From the NCBI GenBank assembly GCA_905182345.1, contig CAJJBG010000015.1, positions 1-64,000 on the forward strand: a DNA stretch of 64,000 nucleotides, read 5' to 3'. Made by a program: the position numbers and the translations under genes. Under the pieces are notes generated by a model. The model was not told where the DNA came from. It was given only the letters and a program-made list of their open reading frames with translations, and did no database searches. This document shows positions 50,569 through 59,827 of the stretch, in pieces. Each line of letters begins with the position of its first letter. Position 1 is the stretch's first letter. The DNA comes from Pelagibacteraceae bacterium AG-422-B15 (lineage in GTDB: Bacteria > Pseudomonadota > Alphaproteobacteria > Pelagibacterales > AG-422-B15).

Positions 50569-50641
50569 CTTCTTTTGTACTCCAAATTAATAAACTGTTT
50601 TTATGCTAGCAAATACTTTTAGTTCAAGCAATGCTTCATTT

Positions 50642-51907
50642 TTAGTCAACATTTAGTACTGCATCGATGTTTGTGGTATAGTTTGGAGAACAATTTTCCT
50701 TCTTTTGAGCCCATACTCCTGAGAGCTGCTCTGAAGCAATTTTAATGGTATTCCCTCCATGTCTTAAATTAATCTTGTCTATGGCTACCATTAACTCATC
50801 TCTTATTGTAGAATTTTTTGAGAATAGGTCTACAGGTTCCTCACCTTCAGGATAAAATCCAGAAAGCAACACACCCGCTTTTTGATAAGCATAGCCTGTC
50901 TTAAATATTTTTCTTGTTAAATTTGATGCAACTTTGACAACCTCAATTGTATCGTTTGAAGGTTTAGATAAATGAATAGATGTTGTATTAAAATAATATT
51001 TATTTTTCTTATCAAATGGATTAGTTCTTAAAAAAACTGTAACTGAAGATGTTAACAGTTGTTCTTTTCTAATGCGCTCTACAGCTCTACGTGCAAATAT
51101 TGAAACTGCCTGTTGAATATCAGCTAATTCTTTTAGACTTTGTCCAAAAGATCTTGAGGTGCAACAACTTTTTCTAGTTGTACGAACTTCCTCTAATGGC
51201 AAGCATGACGTCCCTCTTAATTCAAAGACAGTTTTTAACCCATTAATACTCATTAATTTTCTAATCCTTGAATCTTCAGCATCCTTTAGTTGTTTAATAT
51301 TATAAATGCCATGCATATTTAATTTTTTTGAAAGTTGTCTTCCAATACCCCAAACTTCACCTACTTCTATGCAAGATAGAACTGCATCAATATTTTTTAG
51401 ATTTAATAGAGAGCATACTCCATTAAAAGACTCATCATCTTTTGCTAAATGATTTGCAGTCTTTGCTAAAGTTTTTGTATTTGCAATTCCAATACTGACT
51501 GGGATGCCTGTATATTGTAGTATCACTTTTCTTATCTTATGCGCGTACTTTAAGAGATCTCCTGGAATTCCTGTTAATCCTATAAAAGCCTCATCTATAG
51601 AATATACTTCTATGTCATTAGTGAACTCAGCAATAGTATTCATTACTCTTCGAGACATGTCTCCGTACAAGGTATAATTAGATGAAAACACATGAACTTT
51701 TTCTCTTCTAATAATGTCTTTGACTTTAAATAACGGCACACCCATTTTTATGCCAAGTGCTTTTGCTTCTTTAGATCTAGCAATTATACATCCGTCATTA
51801 TTTGATAATGCAACAACAGGCTTATTATTTAATTTTGGATTAAAAACTCGTTCACATGATACATAGAAAGCATTACAATCAATTAGTGCAAAAACTTCAT
51901 TTGTCAT
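50642..51907 (-). CDS. umuC: DNA polymerase V catalytic subunit UmuC-like (Y-family)
   Basis: FALIDCNAFYVSCERVFNPKL, VYSIDEAFIGLTG, GIANTKTLAKTANHLAK; ATG at 51907. Confidence 0.92.
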   Translation of the reverse strand: MTNEVFALIDCNAFYVSCERVFNPKLNNKPVVALSNNDGCIIARSKEAKALGIKMGVPLFKVKDIIRREKVHVFSSNYTLYGDMSRRVMNTIAEFTNDIEVYSIDEAFIGLTGIPGDLLKYAHKIRKVILQYTGIPVSIGIANTKTLAKTANHLAKDDESFNGVCSLLNLKNIDAVLSCIEVGEVWGIGRQLSKKLNMHGIYNIKQLKDAEDSRIRKLMSINGLKTVFELRGTSCLPLEEVRTTRKSCCTSRSFGQSLKELADIQQAVSIFARRAVERIRKEQLLTSSVTVFLRTNPFDKKNKYYFNTTSIHLSKPSNDTIEVVKVASNLTRKIFKTGYAYQKAGVLLSGFYPEGEEPVDLFSKNSTIRDELMVAIDKINLRHGGNTIKIASEQLSGVWAQKKENCSPNYTTNIDAVLNVD

Positions 51908-51908
51908 T

Positions 51909-52301
51909 TTATTTTTTATACAACTTATGAATTGAGTGAATGCAGACACCCCAAATAATTAAATCCATTTCCTCTGAAACATGGGCACTAGAATAATCAT
52001 TGTTTGCTGAAAGTAATGTAACTTCATTTTTTTTTATTTGTAAAATCTTAATACTGAGCTCACCATCTAGTACTGCAACAACTATTGTTCCATTGGTTGG
52101 CTTAATGCTTCGATCCACTATAATTAAGTCACCTGGATAAATACCAACACCTGTCATTGATTTACCACGAGCTTTTACAATGAATGTTGCATTGGGATTA
52201 AGGATTAGTTTTTTATTTAGATCAATGGATCCTTCAGTGTAATCTCTTGCTGGAGAAGGGAATCCACATTCAACTCCCTCATTATAAAAGGTTAATTTCA
52301 T
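51909..52301 (-). CDS. umuD: UmuD-like SOS autopeptidase subunit
   Basis: VECGFPSP Cys-Gly cleavage site, GKSMTGVGIYPGD catalytic Ser, LDGELSIKIL catalytic Lys; ATG at 52301 fits UmuD length. Confidence 0.9.
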   Translation of the reverse strand: MKLTFYNEGVECGFPSPARDYTEGSIDLNKKLILNPNATFIVKARGKSMTGVGIYPGDLIIVDRSIKPTNGTIVVAVLDGELSIKILQIKKNEVTLLSANNDYSSAHVSEEMDLIIWGVCIHSIHKLYKK

Positions 52302-52318
52302 TATATAAATAAGATATT

Positions 52319-52333
52319 GTTCTTGTTTTGTTC
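52319..52333 (-). promoter_or_regulatory. candidate LexA/SOS box, GTTC-N7-GTTC type
   Basis: gttcttgttttgttc immediately upstream of umuD ATG. Confidence 0.75.
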
Positions 52334-52377
52334 TATTATTGCACCGCCAAAGAACAGAGTCAACTACATATAAAATA

Positions 52378-53322
52378 TTAAGATAAAAACTGTTTCTTAA
52401 AAAAAGAAACGACATCTAAATGGGATTGTCTTCGTGCATCCCAATTGCCGCCTGCGTGAGCACCTAATATATCTGGTGTTTCTTTAATCAGTCTAATGCG
52501 GCCTTCTTTTTCGTCACAATTAATAATATTATCATTAATCGTGAAAGTTAGGTGGCCTTTCTTATCAATAATAGCAAACTTTTCCGTAAGTTTTACTGCA
52601 TAAGGCATAAACTCTATAGGATCTATAGAGTCGAATGAATGATGTGCATTCGGATAAACAATTAAACTAACATTAGGCTTTGATGGTTTTATATACTCAA
52701 TAATGTTTTGTACCAAACTTGTCGGAGTATAGTCATCATCATTACCACATAGTATATGCATTGGTGCATCAGACCACTCATTAATATTTGGTTTAATGTG
52801 CGTACCAGGATACAAAGGTAGATGTGCTGAGAATTTTTCATCTCCAGTAGTTAGGGAATCAATAATAGGTTTCCACGCTGAATAAAAAGCTGCACTACCA
52901 CCAAGACTCCATCCCATAATACCAATTTTATTGGAATCAATATCTGGATGCTGTGACATAAAAGATAATCCACGAAAGGCATCTGTAATCATTGTAGCTA
53001 ATGTAACAGCTATTTGATCTTCAATAATTGACATCAAGCCTCTTGCTTCAAAACTATGAATTCTAAAAACAGCTATGCCTGCCTCTAATAAATTAACCAT
53101 ATGATCATGATGATTTCCTCTTAAGCCTGCACTACCATGAATTGCGATTACTAATGGACAAGGTAATTTGGCATTTTCTGGAAATATTAATGTGCCGTAT
53201 ATTTGTTCTTTTGGCTCCAGATCAATATTATTTAAGATGTGATAAAATTCGAATGGACTTGATGATTTAAAAAAGAAAACACCTGCTTTTTTTTTATCAA
53301 ATTTATTATTTATATCATCCAT
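52378..53322 (-). CDS. alpha/beta hydrolase, dienelactone hydrolase-like
   Basis: LVIAIHGSAGLRGN, IGIMGWSLGGSAAF, YPNAHHSFD. Confidence 0.85.
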   Translation of the reverse strand: MDDINNKFDKKKAGVFFFKSSSPFEFYHILNNIDLEPKEQIYGTLIFPENAKLPCPLVIAIHGSAGLRGNHHDHMVNLLEAGIAVFRIHSFEARGLMSIIEDQIAVTLATMITDAFRGLSFMSQHPDIDSNKIGIMGWSLGGSAAFYSAWKPIIDSLTTGDEKFSAHLPLYPGTHIKPNINEWSDAPMHILCGNDDDYTPTSLVQNIIEYIKPSKPNVSLIVYPNAHHSFDSIDPIEFMPYAVKLTEKFAIIDKKGHLTFTINDNIINCDEKEGRIRLIKETPDILGAHAGGNWDARRQSHLDVVSFFKKQFLS

Positions 53323-53362
53323 TAAAAAATGACTCTAATAGAAATATATATATTATCCATAT

Positions 53363-53402
53363 AAAAATTGGGCCTAAGCAAAACTGCAAAGGTCCAATTT
53401 TT
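53363..53402. terminator. candidate terminator between amt copy 1 and the hydrolase gene
   Basis: AAAAATTGGGCCT / AGGTCCAATTTTT arms with one mismatch and A/T flanks; orientation ambiguous. Confidence 0.55.
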
Positions 53403-53418
53403 TATTTAGAGCTTTGAC

Positions 53419-54699
53419 TTAGTCTCTAATAGAGTAAGCAACAACACCAACTTCAGATTTATCAGTTCCAATTTTTTCTGCTTCAGCACTAATTCTTAAC
53501 CCGATAGTTTGCTTAATCAGTAAAAGTATTATGTATGAAATTACAAACACAAAGATAGATACAGAAAATAAACCAATAAACTGGGTTCCATATGAAGTAC
53601 CAGGAGTTGTCCACGGAACAATTAAAGTGCCCCAAATACCAGCAAATAAATGCACTGGTATAGCTCCAACCACATCATCAATTTTTAATGAGTTTAAAAT
53701 ACCTGTACCCACATACATAATTGCACCACCAACAGCGCCAATTAAAATTGCTTCTATTGGGCTTGCGTATAATGGCGCTGCAGTAATTGAAACCAACCCT
53801 GCAAGAGCTCCGTTTAACATCATAATGATATCTGTCTTGCCACCAATTACACGAGTTATCAAGGCGCCAATTACACAGCCACCACAACCAGCAAGCTGAG
53901 TGTTCATAAATATTGTAGACATTGCATTTGCATCCTCAAATGACCCAAGAGCTAATTGAGAGCCACCATTAAAGCCATACCAACCCATCCATAAAATAAA
54001 TGTTCCAAGTGTAACAAGTGGTATTGATGATGCAGCAAAAGGTTCCATAGATTGAATCTCACCTTTATTACTAAAACGTCCTAAGCGTGGCCCTAATAAA
54101 AGCACCCCTGCTAGAGCTGCCGAGCCGCCAACCGCATGTACAAGTGTTGAACCTGCAAAATCATAAAAACCAAGAGTAGCTAACCAACCACCGCCCCACT
54201 GCCAACCCATAGTAATAGGATAAATAAATCCACCTATTGCTGCTGCAAATAAAAAGAATGGCCAAATTTTAATTCGCTCCGCTACTGCACCAGAAACAAT
54301 TGATGCTGTCGCACAAACAAATAAAGTTTGGAAAAACCAAAATGATGCGGGTGCCCAGTTACCTTGTGGTGCAGACGTATCACTCCAGATAGCTAGTGTG
54401 CCTATGTAGCCACCTTCTGGGATTCCAAAACCAAGATTATAGCCAACTAAATAAAACATTACTGAAACGATTGCAAATTTTCCAATATTCTTGGCAGCAA
54501 TTGTTGTAACACTTTTTGTTGTTACCAAGCCTGACTCTAACATGCAAAATCCTGCTGCCATCCACATGACTAAAAAACCACAAACTAAAAATGAAAAAGT
54601 GTTAAAAATATATGCCACTTCTGTGTCAATTTCAGCAAAAGCTGATGGCATAAATAATGACGATAAAATAATTGTTAAAATAATAATGCGATTAATCAT
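53419..54699 (-). CDS. amt: ammonium transporter, copy 1
   Basis: Signal peptide, FCMLESGLVTTKSVTTIAAKN, DFAGSTLVHAVGGSAAL, GWYGFNGGSQLALG, VGAIPVHLFAGIWGT. Confidence 0.93.
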   Translation of the reverse strand: MINRIIILTIILSSLFMPSAFAEIDTEVAYIFNTFSFLVCGFLVMWMAAGFCMLESGLVTTKSVTTIAAKNIGKFAIVSVMFYLVGYNLGFGIPEGGYIGTLAIWSDTSAPQGNWAPASFWFFQTLFVCATASIVSGAVAERIKIWPFFLFAAAIGGFIYPITMGWQWGGGWLATLGFYDFAGSTLVHAVGGSAALAGVLLLGPRLGRFSNKGEIQSMEPFAASSIPLVTLGTFILWMGWYGFNGGSQLALGSFEDANAMSTIFMNTQLAGCGGCVIGALITRVIGGKTDIIMMLNGALAGLVSITAAPLYASPIEAILIGAVGGAIMYVGTGILNSLKIDDVVGAIPVHLFAGIWGTLIVPWTTPGTSYGTQFIGLFSVSIFVFVISYIILLLIKQTIGLRISAEAEKIGTDKSEVGVVAYSIRD

Positions 54700-54809
54700 A
54701 GTGAGTCCCTTATTTAATTTCTAGACCTACAAGAAAATAAAAACTAAGTAGTGACCACTATGAACTGCTGCCAGAATGGCACTAAAGATAAAATTTACTA
54801 GTTTTAGGT

Positions 54810-54852
54810 AGAAGCAGACTCTCATGAAATAAGGGATGGAGAGTCTACTTCT
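54810..54852 (-). other. 14-bp-arm hairpin downstream of amt copy 2
   Basis: agaagcagactctc (54810-54823) and gagagtctacttct (54839-54852); single C/A mismatch becomes G-U on the minus strand; no clear U-tract. Confidence 0.6.
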
Positions 54853-54868
54853 TAACTAACAGAAAGAG

Positions 54869-56137
54869 TTAGTCTCTTATTGAGTAAGCTATCACGCCTG
54901 TCTCAACAATATCTGTACCTTCTTTTTGGGCTTCATCACTTAGTCGTATTCCAATTGTTGCATTCATAATCATCCAAATTATATATGAAACAACAAACAC
55001 GGCAGCTACAACTGAAGCTGTGCCAAGCAACTGGGTACCAAAGTTTGTATCACTATTTGATAATGGTACAGCCAATGTTCCAAATATACCTGCTAATAAA
55101 TGTACAGGTATAGCTCCAACTACATCATCAATTTTTAACTTTGTTAAAACCTCTGTACCTATGATTACAACCAAACCACCCACAGCACCAATTGCAATTG
55201 CTAGTCCTGGTGTTGGCATTAAAGGTTCAGCAGTAATTGCAACCAAGCCTCCCAAGGCCCCGTTTAACATCATAACTACATCTGTTTTACCTTTCCACAA
55301 TCTAGTAACAACAGCACAAGCCATTACACCGGCACAAGCTGCAAGATTAGTGTTTATATAAATTGTACCAATAGCATTGATATCATCAAAAGTGCCCATT
55401 GCTAGTTGAGATCCACCATTAAAGCCAAACCAACCAAACCATAGTATAAAAGTACCAGCAGTTGCTAGTGGAATAGATGAGCTTGCAAATGGAATGAGTT
55501 TACCACCGTCAAACCTACCTAATCTTGGTCCAAGAATAATTGCACCAGCTAAGGCCGCAGCACCGCCAGCAGCATGCACTAAAGTTGAGCCAGCAAAGTC
55601 AGAAAATCCTGCTACAGATAACCATCCGCCGCCCCACTGCCAACCCATAGTAATAGGATAAATAATTCCAGTTAAAATTGCAGTGAATAAAAAGAAGGGC
55701 CAGATTTTAATTCTTTCAGCTAAAGTTCCTGAAACAATTGAGGCTGTTGTTGCACAAAATACCATCTGGAAAAACCAGTCAGAACTAGCTGAATAACCAT
55801 CCGCTAATGCAGAGCCATCAGTCCAAATTGAGAAGGAGCCAATATAACCACCTTCTGGAATGCCATATGCAAGATTATAGCCTACAAGCCAGAACATCAT
55901 TCCAGCAATTGAGTATAAGCCGATATTTTTAGCAGCAATGGCTGATACACTTTTAGATGTAACAAGTCCTGATTCTAGCATACAGAATCCTAGTGCCATC
56001 AACATCACTAAGAATCCAGATACTAGAAATAGGAAACTATTTAAAATATAAGCTGTTTCTTCTGCAACTTCAGCAAAAGCTGTAGATACAAATAGTGATA
56101 AGAAAACTATTGTTAAAGATAAGGTTCGTTTAAACAT
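54869..56137 (-). CDS. amt: ammonium transporter, copy 2
   Basis: FCMLESGLVTSKSVSAIAAKNIG, DFAGSTLVHAAGGAAAL, VGAIPVHLLAGIFGT. Confidence 0.93.
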   Translation of the reverse strand: MFKRTLSLTIVFLSLFVSTAFAEVAEETAYILNSFLFLVSGFLVMLMALGFCMLESGLVTSKSVSAIAAKNIGLYSIAGMMFWLVGYNLAYGIPEGGYIGSFSIWTDGSALADGYSASSDWFFQMVFCATTASIVSGTLAERIKIWPFFLFTAILTGIIYPITMGWQWGGGWLSVAGFSDFAGSTLVHAAGGAAALAGAIILGPRLGRFDGGKLIPFASSSIPLATAGTFILWFGWFGFNGGSQLAMGTFDDINAIGTIYINTNLAACAGVMACAVVTRLWKGKTDVVMMLNGALGGLVAITAEPLMPTPGLAIAIGAVGGLVVIIGTEVLTKLKIDDVVGAIPVHLLAGIFGTLAVPLSNSDTNFGTQLLGTASVVAAVFVVSYIIWMIMNATIGIRLSDEAQKEGTDIVETGVIAYSIRD

Positions 56138-56477
56138 TTTTTTTTCTCCATTGATTAATTTAATAAATTAAATATCACTTAAAAATGTTGCTTCTCAATT
56201 ATCTTTGTATGCCAAACTGTCAGAAAGAAATGCATAAGCAGCTAAAAAATAAGTATAGATTTTATTTACTTGCTCTGAATTCCATCGTTTGGTGAGTAGT
56301 TTCATGGCCTGATTTTTGTTATGGCTCCTGCTTTATATAATTCTATTTCTGGGTGCTGAGGTATTTGAGTTATAAACAACTATTTTATTTTCAGTAACAA
56401 CTGAATTTTAAATAACGACCATCTAATTCAAAAATAATTTTCTTAGTATTGTTAACAGTTATAAAAGCTGCCGAGTA

Positions 56478-58859
56478 TTATTTATAGTCAATATATATCG
56501 GTGAAGACCAAGCTCTTGGTTCATCTAACTCTGAGCAAGCATCGACATCTGCTGGCATTCTCCAATCTCGGGTACATAGATTGATGCTAATACAGTTGCC
56601 TTCAGAGTCCCGTTCGCATCTAGCGCCTTTAGTATTAATTTGCAGCGATGGTTCTTCAATTGCTCTTACGTAATAACTCGTATCGATTTTAGATGATGCA
56701 AACTCATTGTCTGTAAAGTTAAATTCACAACCCACTTGGTTTTCAGGGCAATTATGAACAAGCCAAGGATCTTGTATACGATCTACAACTGGTTGATTTT
56801 CATATTCTTGTGGCATAACACGAACTACTTCTATTCGAGTTATTGCTTTCCTTATGTCGCTTGGATTGTAACATTCGTTATAACAAAGTTGTTCAATACG
56901 CTCTGCACCAAGTGCTGTATAAGCATCTTCAGGGCAGCCTTCTTTTTGCTCAAATGAGCCCATAGCCTTTACTTCGAAAGTTGGATTATTGTTTTGTTCG
57001 CTTACTGCACCCATGGGAATTTTTTCGTTTCCTTTCAGCATATTAAACCAAAGTAATATTCTAGGTCCACTAGTTGCATATGTCTCATGGCGTTTAAAAG
57101 CATTCCAAATTTGTTCTTTTGAGCGACCTTCTGAATGAACAGCTGCTAATCCACCAGTTTGCAGAAAACCTCTTTGTCTTTCAAACTCAATTGTATTAAA
57201 GCCCAATTTAAGATCTGATGTTTCATATTCAATCGGTCTATCATCTGATATATAATTTTCTGTTACTGGATCAACAAAATCTCTATCTTGTAAATCATAA
57301 GTTGGACCATGAAGAAGTTTATCTACAAGTTCTGATGTAGGACCTGTAAAGTCTATGTTGTTTCCAAAAAGTTCCTTGTAGCCTGAGCCAGGTGAGGCTT
57401 GGTGATTATCACTTGAAGAAATAAAACCATATCGAAAACGATGCTTAGTTCCATCTTCATTGAATTTAGTCAGCGCCATACCATATTGAGCACTTCCTCC
57501 GGGAACATAGTTAAAAGCAGGGGCAAAGCAATCGGTGCACTGACCTGAGTCTTGTCTTTCTAACAAACTAAAATGTGGCACAACTTGAAATCCATTGCGG
57601 CCTTTATTTGCTACCTCTTTTTCAGTATACTTTCTTCTCTTATCACACTCAATTATACCTGCCCCTGTTTCAATACAGCGATCATAAATTACTTGGCCTG
57701 CTCTTGCACAAATTGGTGTAAATGTTAGTGATGGTGATGGGCAGGTCTGTGTACCAATGTCAAAAGCTTTGCCATCATCATCTGTAAAAATACCCTTTTC
57801 TGTATCGGCATAACCATCTTGCAGACCAAAATACCTATCTAATATTAATTCGCCTTCTCTAACTATATTAGCAGCTCGCCAAGGCCTATACTCTTCTGAA
57901 TTTCCATGCCCTGAATGCATTTCAAGCAAATCAAATTGTTGAGGGTATTGTTTTGAAAGTTCTAACCCCTTATCAAGCGTGTATGCTTTAGGAGTATAAA
58001 AACCCCAAGTTTGTCCGTGTGGAATAATTAAATAATCTTTTGTATGTTCTTCAATTTTATTAGCTAGTGATAGCGGTGTAATTGCTTCTTCATGACAATT
58101 GAGTGGCAAGTCTTTTGATAAAACATCCGCTGAGCAAATTGGAACCTTTTTTGTCTCAGAAATATATCTTCTAAAATCATTATAATTTTTAAAATTTTCT
58201 ATATCTATAAATGGAAATGCTAATGCTGGCCATATAGGCGCATTATCAAGCAATGCATCACGTGCTACACTTTGAGATGCAATTGCTCTAGGTGGCAGTA
58301 ATTCATCTGCCTCATCTTTAAGAATAACATTGTGATGACCCCAGTGTGTATTTCTAGTAGCACCTACTTGAGTCCACTCCCAACCAATAAAAGCGACACA
58401 ATCTGGGTTTGTTTTGTCTGCAGATAGTGCATTACATTTCCTAACAGTCTCTTTTGTTTCTTGCCAACGTTTTGGAGTAGTAGCTTCCGCATGGTCTGTT
58501 ATTGCCCAGAAATCAATTGCTGAACAGTGGCGAGCAAAATCACAAGCATCAGCAACTGGATGGACTCCTGTGCCACCGACTATAGGTAAATTACCTTGGT
58601 GAGCATCAGCAGAAAATGTTGAGTGCACATGTAAATCTCCAAATAAGATTTGTTTATTCGATGGCACATCTAAATCATTTTTTGCATTATTTTGTTTATC
58701 TATTTTATTCTCAACAAACTGAGCTGTATTTGAAATTCCGGTTATTTCACCGGGCCCAAGATCTTCGCTAAATAATGTGAAGTTAATAATCACTATCATT
58801 GAAAATAAAAACAACAGGACTAGTGATATAAAATATATAATGATACGCTTAATAGTCAT
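56478..58859 (-). CDS. DUF3604-family protein
   Basis: N-terminal TM, ILFGDLHVHSTFSADAHQGN, FWAITDHAE, RHETYATSGPRILLWF. Confidence 0.85.
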   Translation of the reverse strand: MTIKRIIIYFISLVLLFLFSMIVIINFTLFSEDLGPGEITGISNTAQFVENKIDKQNNAKNDLDVPSNKQILFGDLHVHSTFSADAHQGNLPIVGGTGVHPVADACDFARHCSAIDFWAITDHAEATTPKRWQETKETVRKCNALSADKTNPDCVAFIGWEWTQVGATRNTHWGHHNVILKDEADELLPPRAIASQSVARDALLDNAPIWPALAFPFIDIENFKNYNDFRRYISETKKVPICSADVLSKDLPLNCHEEAITPLSLANKIEEHTKDYLIIPHGQTWGFYTPKAYTLDKGLELSKQYPQQFDLLEMHSGHGNSEEYRPWRAANIVREGELILDRYFGLQDGYADTEKGIFTDDDGKAFDIGTQTCPSPSLTFTPICARAGQVIYDRCIETGAGIIECDKRRKYTEKEVANKGRNGFQVVPHFSLLERQDSGQCTDCFAPAFNYVPGGSAQYGMALTKFNEDGTKHRFRYGFISSSDNHQASPGSGYKELFGNNIDFTGPTSELVDKLLHGPTYDLQDRDFVDPVTENYISDDRPIEYETSDLKLGFNTIEFERQRGFLQTGGLAAVHSEGRSKEQIWNAFKRHETYATSGPRILLWFNMLKGNEKIPMGAVSEQNNNPTFEVKAMGSFEQKEGCPEDAYTALGAERIEQLCYNECYNPSDIRKAITRIEVVRVMPQEYENQPVVDRIQDPWLVHNCPENQVGCEFNFTDNEFASSKIDTSYYVRAIEEPSLQINTKGARCERDSEGNCISINLCTRDWRMPADVDACSELDEPRAWSSPIYIDYK

Positions 58860-58900
58860 AAAACCTAAATCTAAAAGTTAATTAAGAAGAGACTAGACTA

Positions 58901-59827
58901 TTGACTCTTACTACGTCAATTTATAAAAAAATGCTAAAAAATAAAAATATATTTCTATTTATCCTGTCTTTATTTATAGGTTTATTGCTCTTAGGGATTG
59001 ATATTTTTACCCTTCAATCAACTAAGCAGCCTTTAAACAGTAAGGCGATTGCTAAAGTAAATAATCAATATATCAATGAAGACCAATTCTTGAAATATGC
59101 AGTTTCTTTAGGGGCAGATTTTAGAGCTGAAGAAGATCAAGAATTAATAGATCTTGTTTTAGAAAGAATGATAGAAGAAGAACTTCTTGTACAGCGGGCA
59201 ATAGAATTAAAATTACATCATCAGGATATTCAAGTTCGAAAAGTATTAATAGAACAAATTATAGAATTTATTTTACAGCTAGACAATTCAAATCCTAGTG
59301 ATTTAGAGTTAGAAAAATTTTTTACTGATAATATTAATAGGTACAACTCTAATTCAGATATCAAAATAGAAACTATTTTTATTAAGTCGATGAATCAAGA
59401 CTCTGCAATGCTAGGGAGCAAGTATGATTTTCAATTTCATCAGAGTAAATTTGATATCATTTATGATCATATTGAGAAAAATGATTTCGCAACTGCGCAA
59501 ACATTATTTTCAGATCCTCAATTTATGTCTATTCCTAAACAATTTATAAAATTAAAAGATTGTATTAAATATGTTGGCCCAAGCATTTGTAAAGAAATAA
59601 AAAGCATGCAAGTTAATTCTATAAGCTCGCCAACATTTTATAATAATGGTTTTTATATTTTTAAAATGATTGATATTAAAAAACAAGAAGTGACTCTAGC
59701 TGACTTTTTAAAATTTAAAGAGCAAGTATCATTTGATTATAAAAATTCTAAAGATGATCAGTCTTTTATTGACTATATTGAATTTTTAAAATCTAGAGCA
59801 ATAATTACTAGATATGATGAACAATGA
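58901..59827 (+). CDS. membrane-anchored parvulin-like/PpiC-family peptidyl-prolyl isomerase-like protein
   Basis: N-terminal TM and SurA/PpiC-like helical region VNNQYINEDQFLKYA...MIEEELLVQRAIEL; true start may be ATG at 58931. Confidence 0.7.
   Translation: MTLTTSIYKKMLKNKNIFLFILSLFIGLLLLGIDIFTLQSTKQPLNSKAIAKVNNQYINEDQFLKYAVSLGADFRAEEDQELIDLVLERMIEEELLVQRAIELKLHHQDIQVRKVLIEQIIEFILQLDNSNPSDLELEKFFTDNINRYNSNSDIKIETIFIKSMNQDSAMLGSKYDFQFHQSKFDIIYDHIEKNDFATAQTLFSDPQFMSIPKQFIKLKDCIKYVGPSICKEIKSMQVNSISSPTFYNNGFYIFKMIDIKKQEVTLADFLKFKEQVSFDYKNSKDDQSFIDYIEFLKSRAIITRYDEQ

Noticed and set aside
50159-50590. 143-aa plus ORF
   Set aside because: Antisense to livK; composition follows livK codon bias.
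53531-53899. 122-aa plus ORF, with a similar one at 55020-55361
   Set aside because: Both are antisense to the same part of the two amt genes; they resemble each other only because amt is duplicated.
53419-56137. Tandem amt genes as an assembly duplication artefact
   Set aside because: The two proteins are clearly diverged, with different spacers and signal peptides.
56736-56957. 73-aa plus ORF
   Set aside because: Antisense to DUF3604 gene, no motif.
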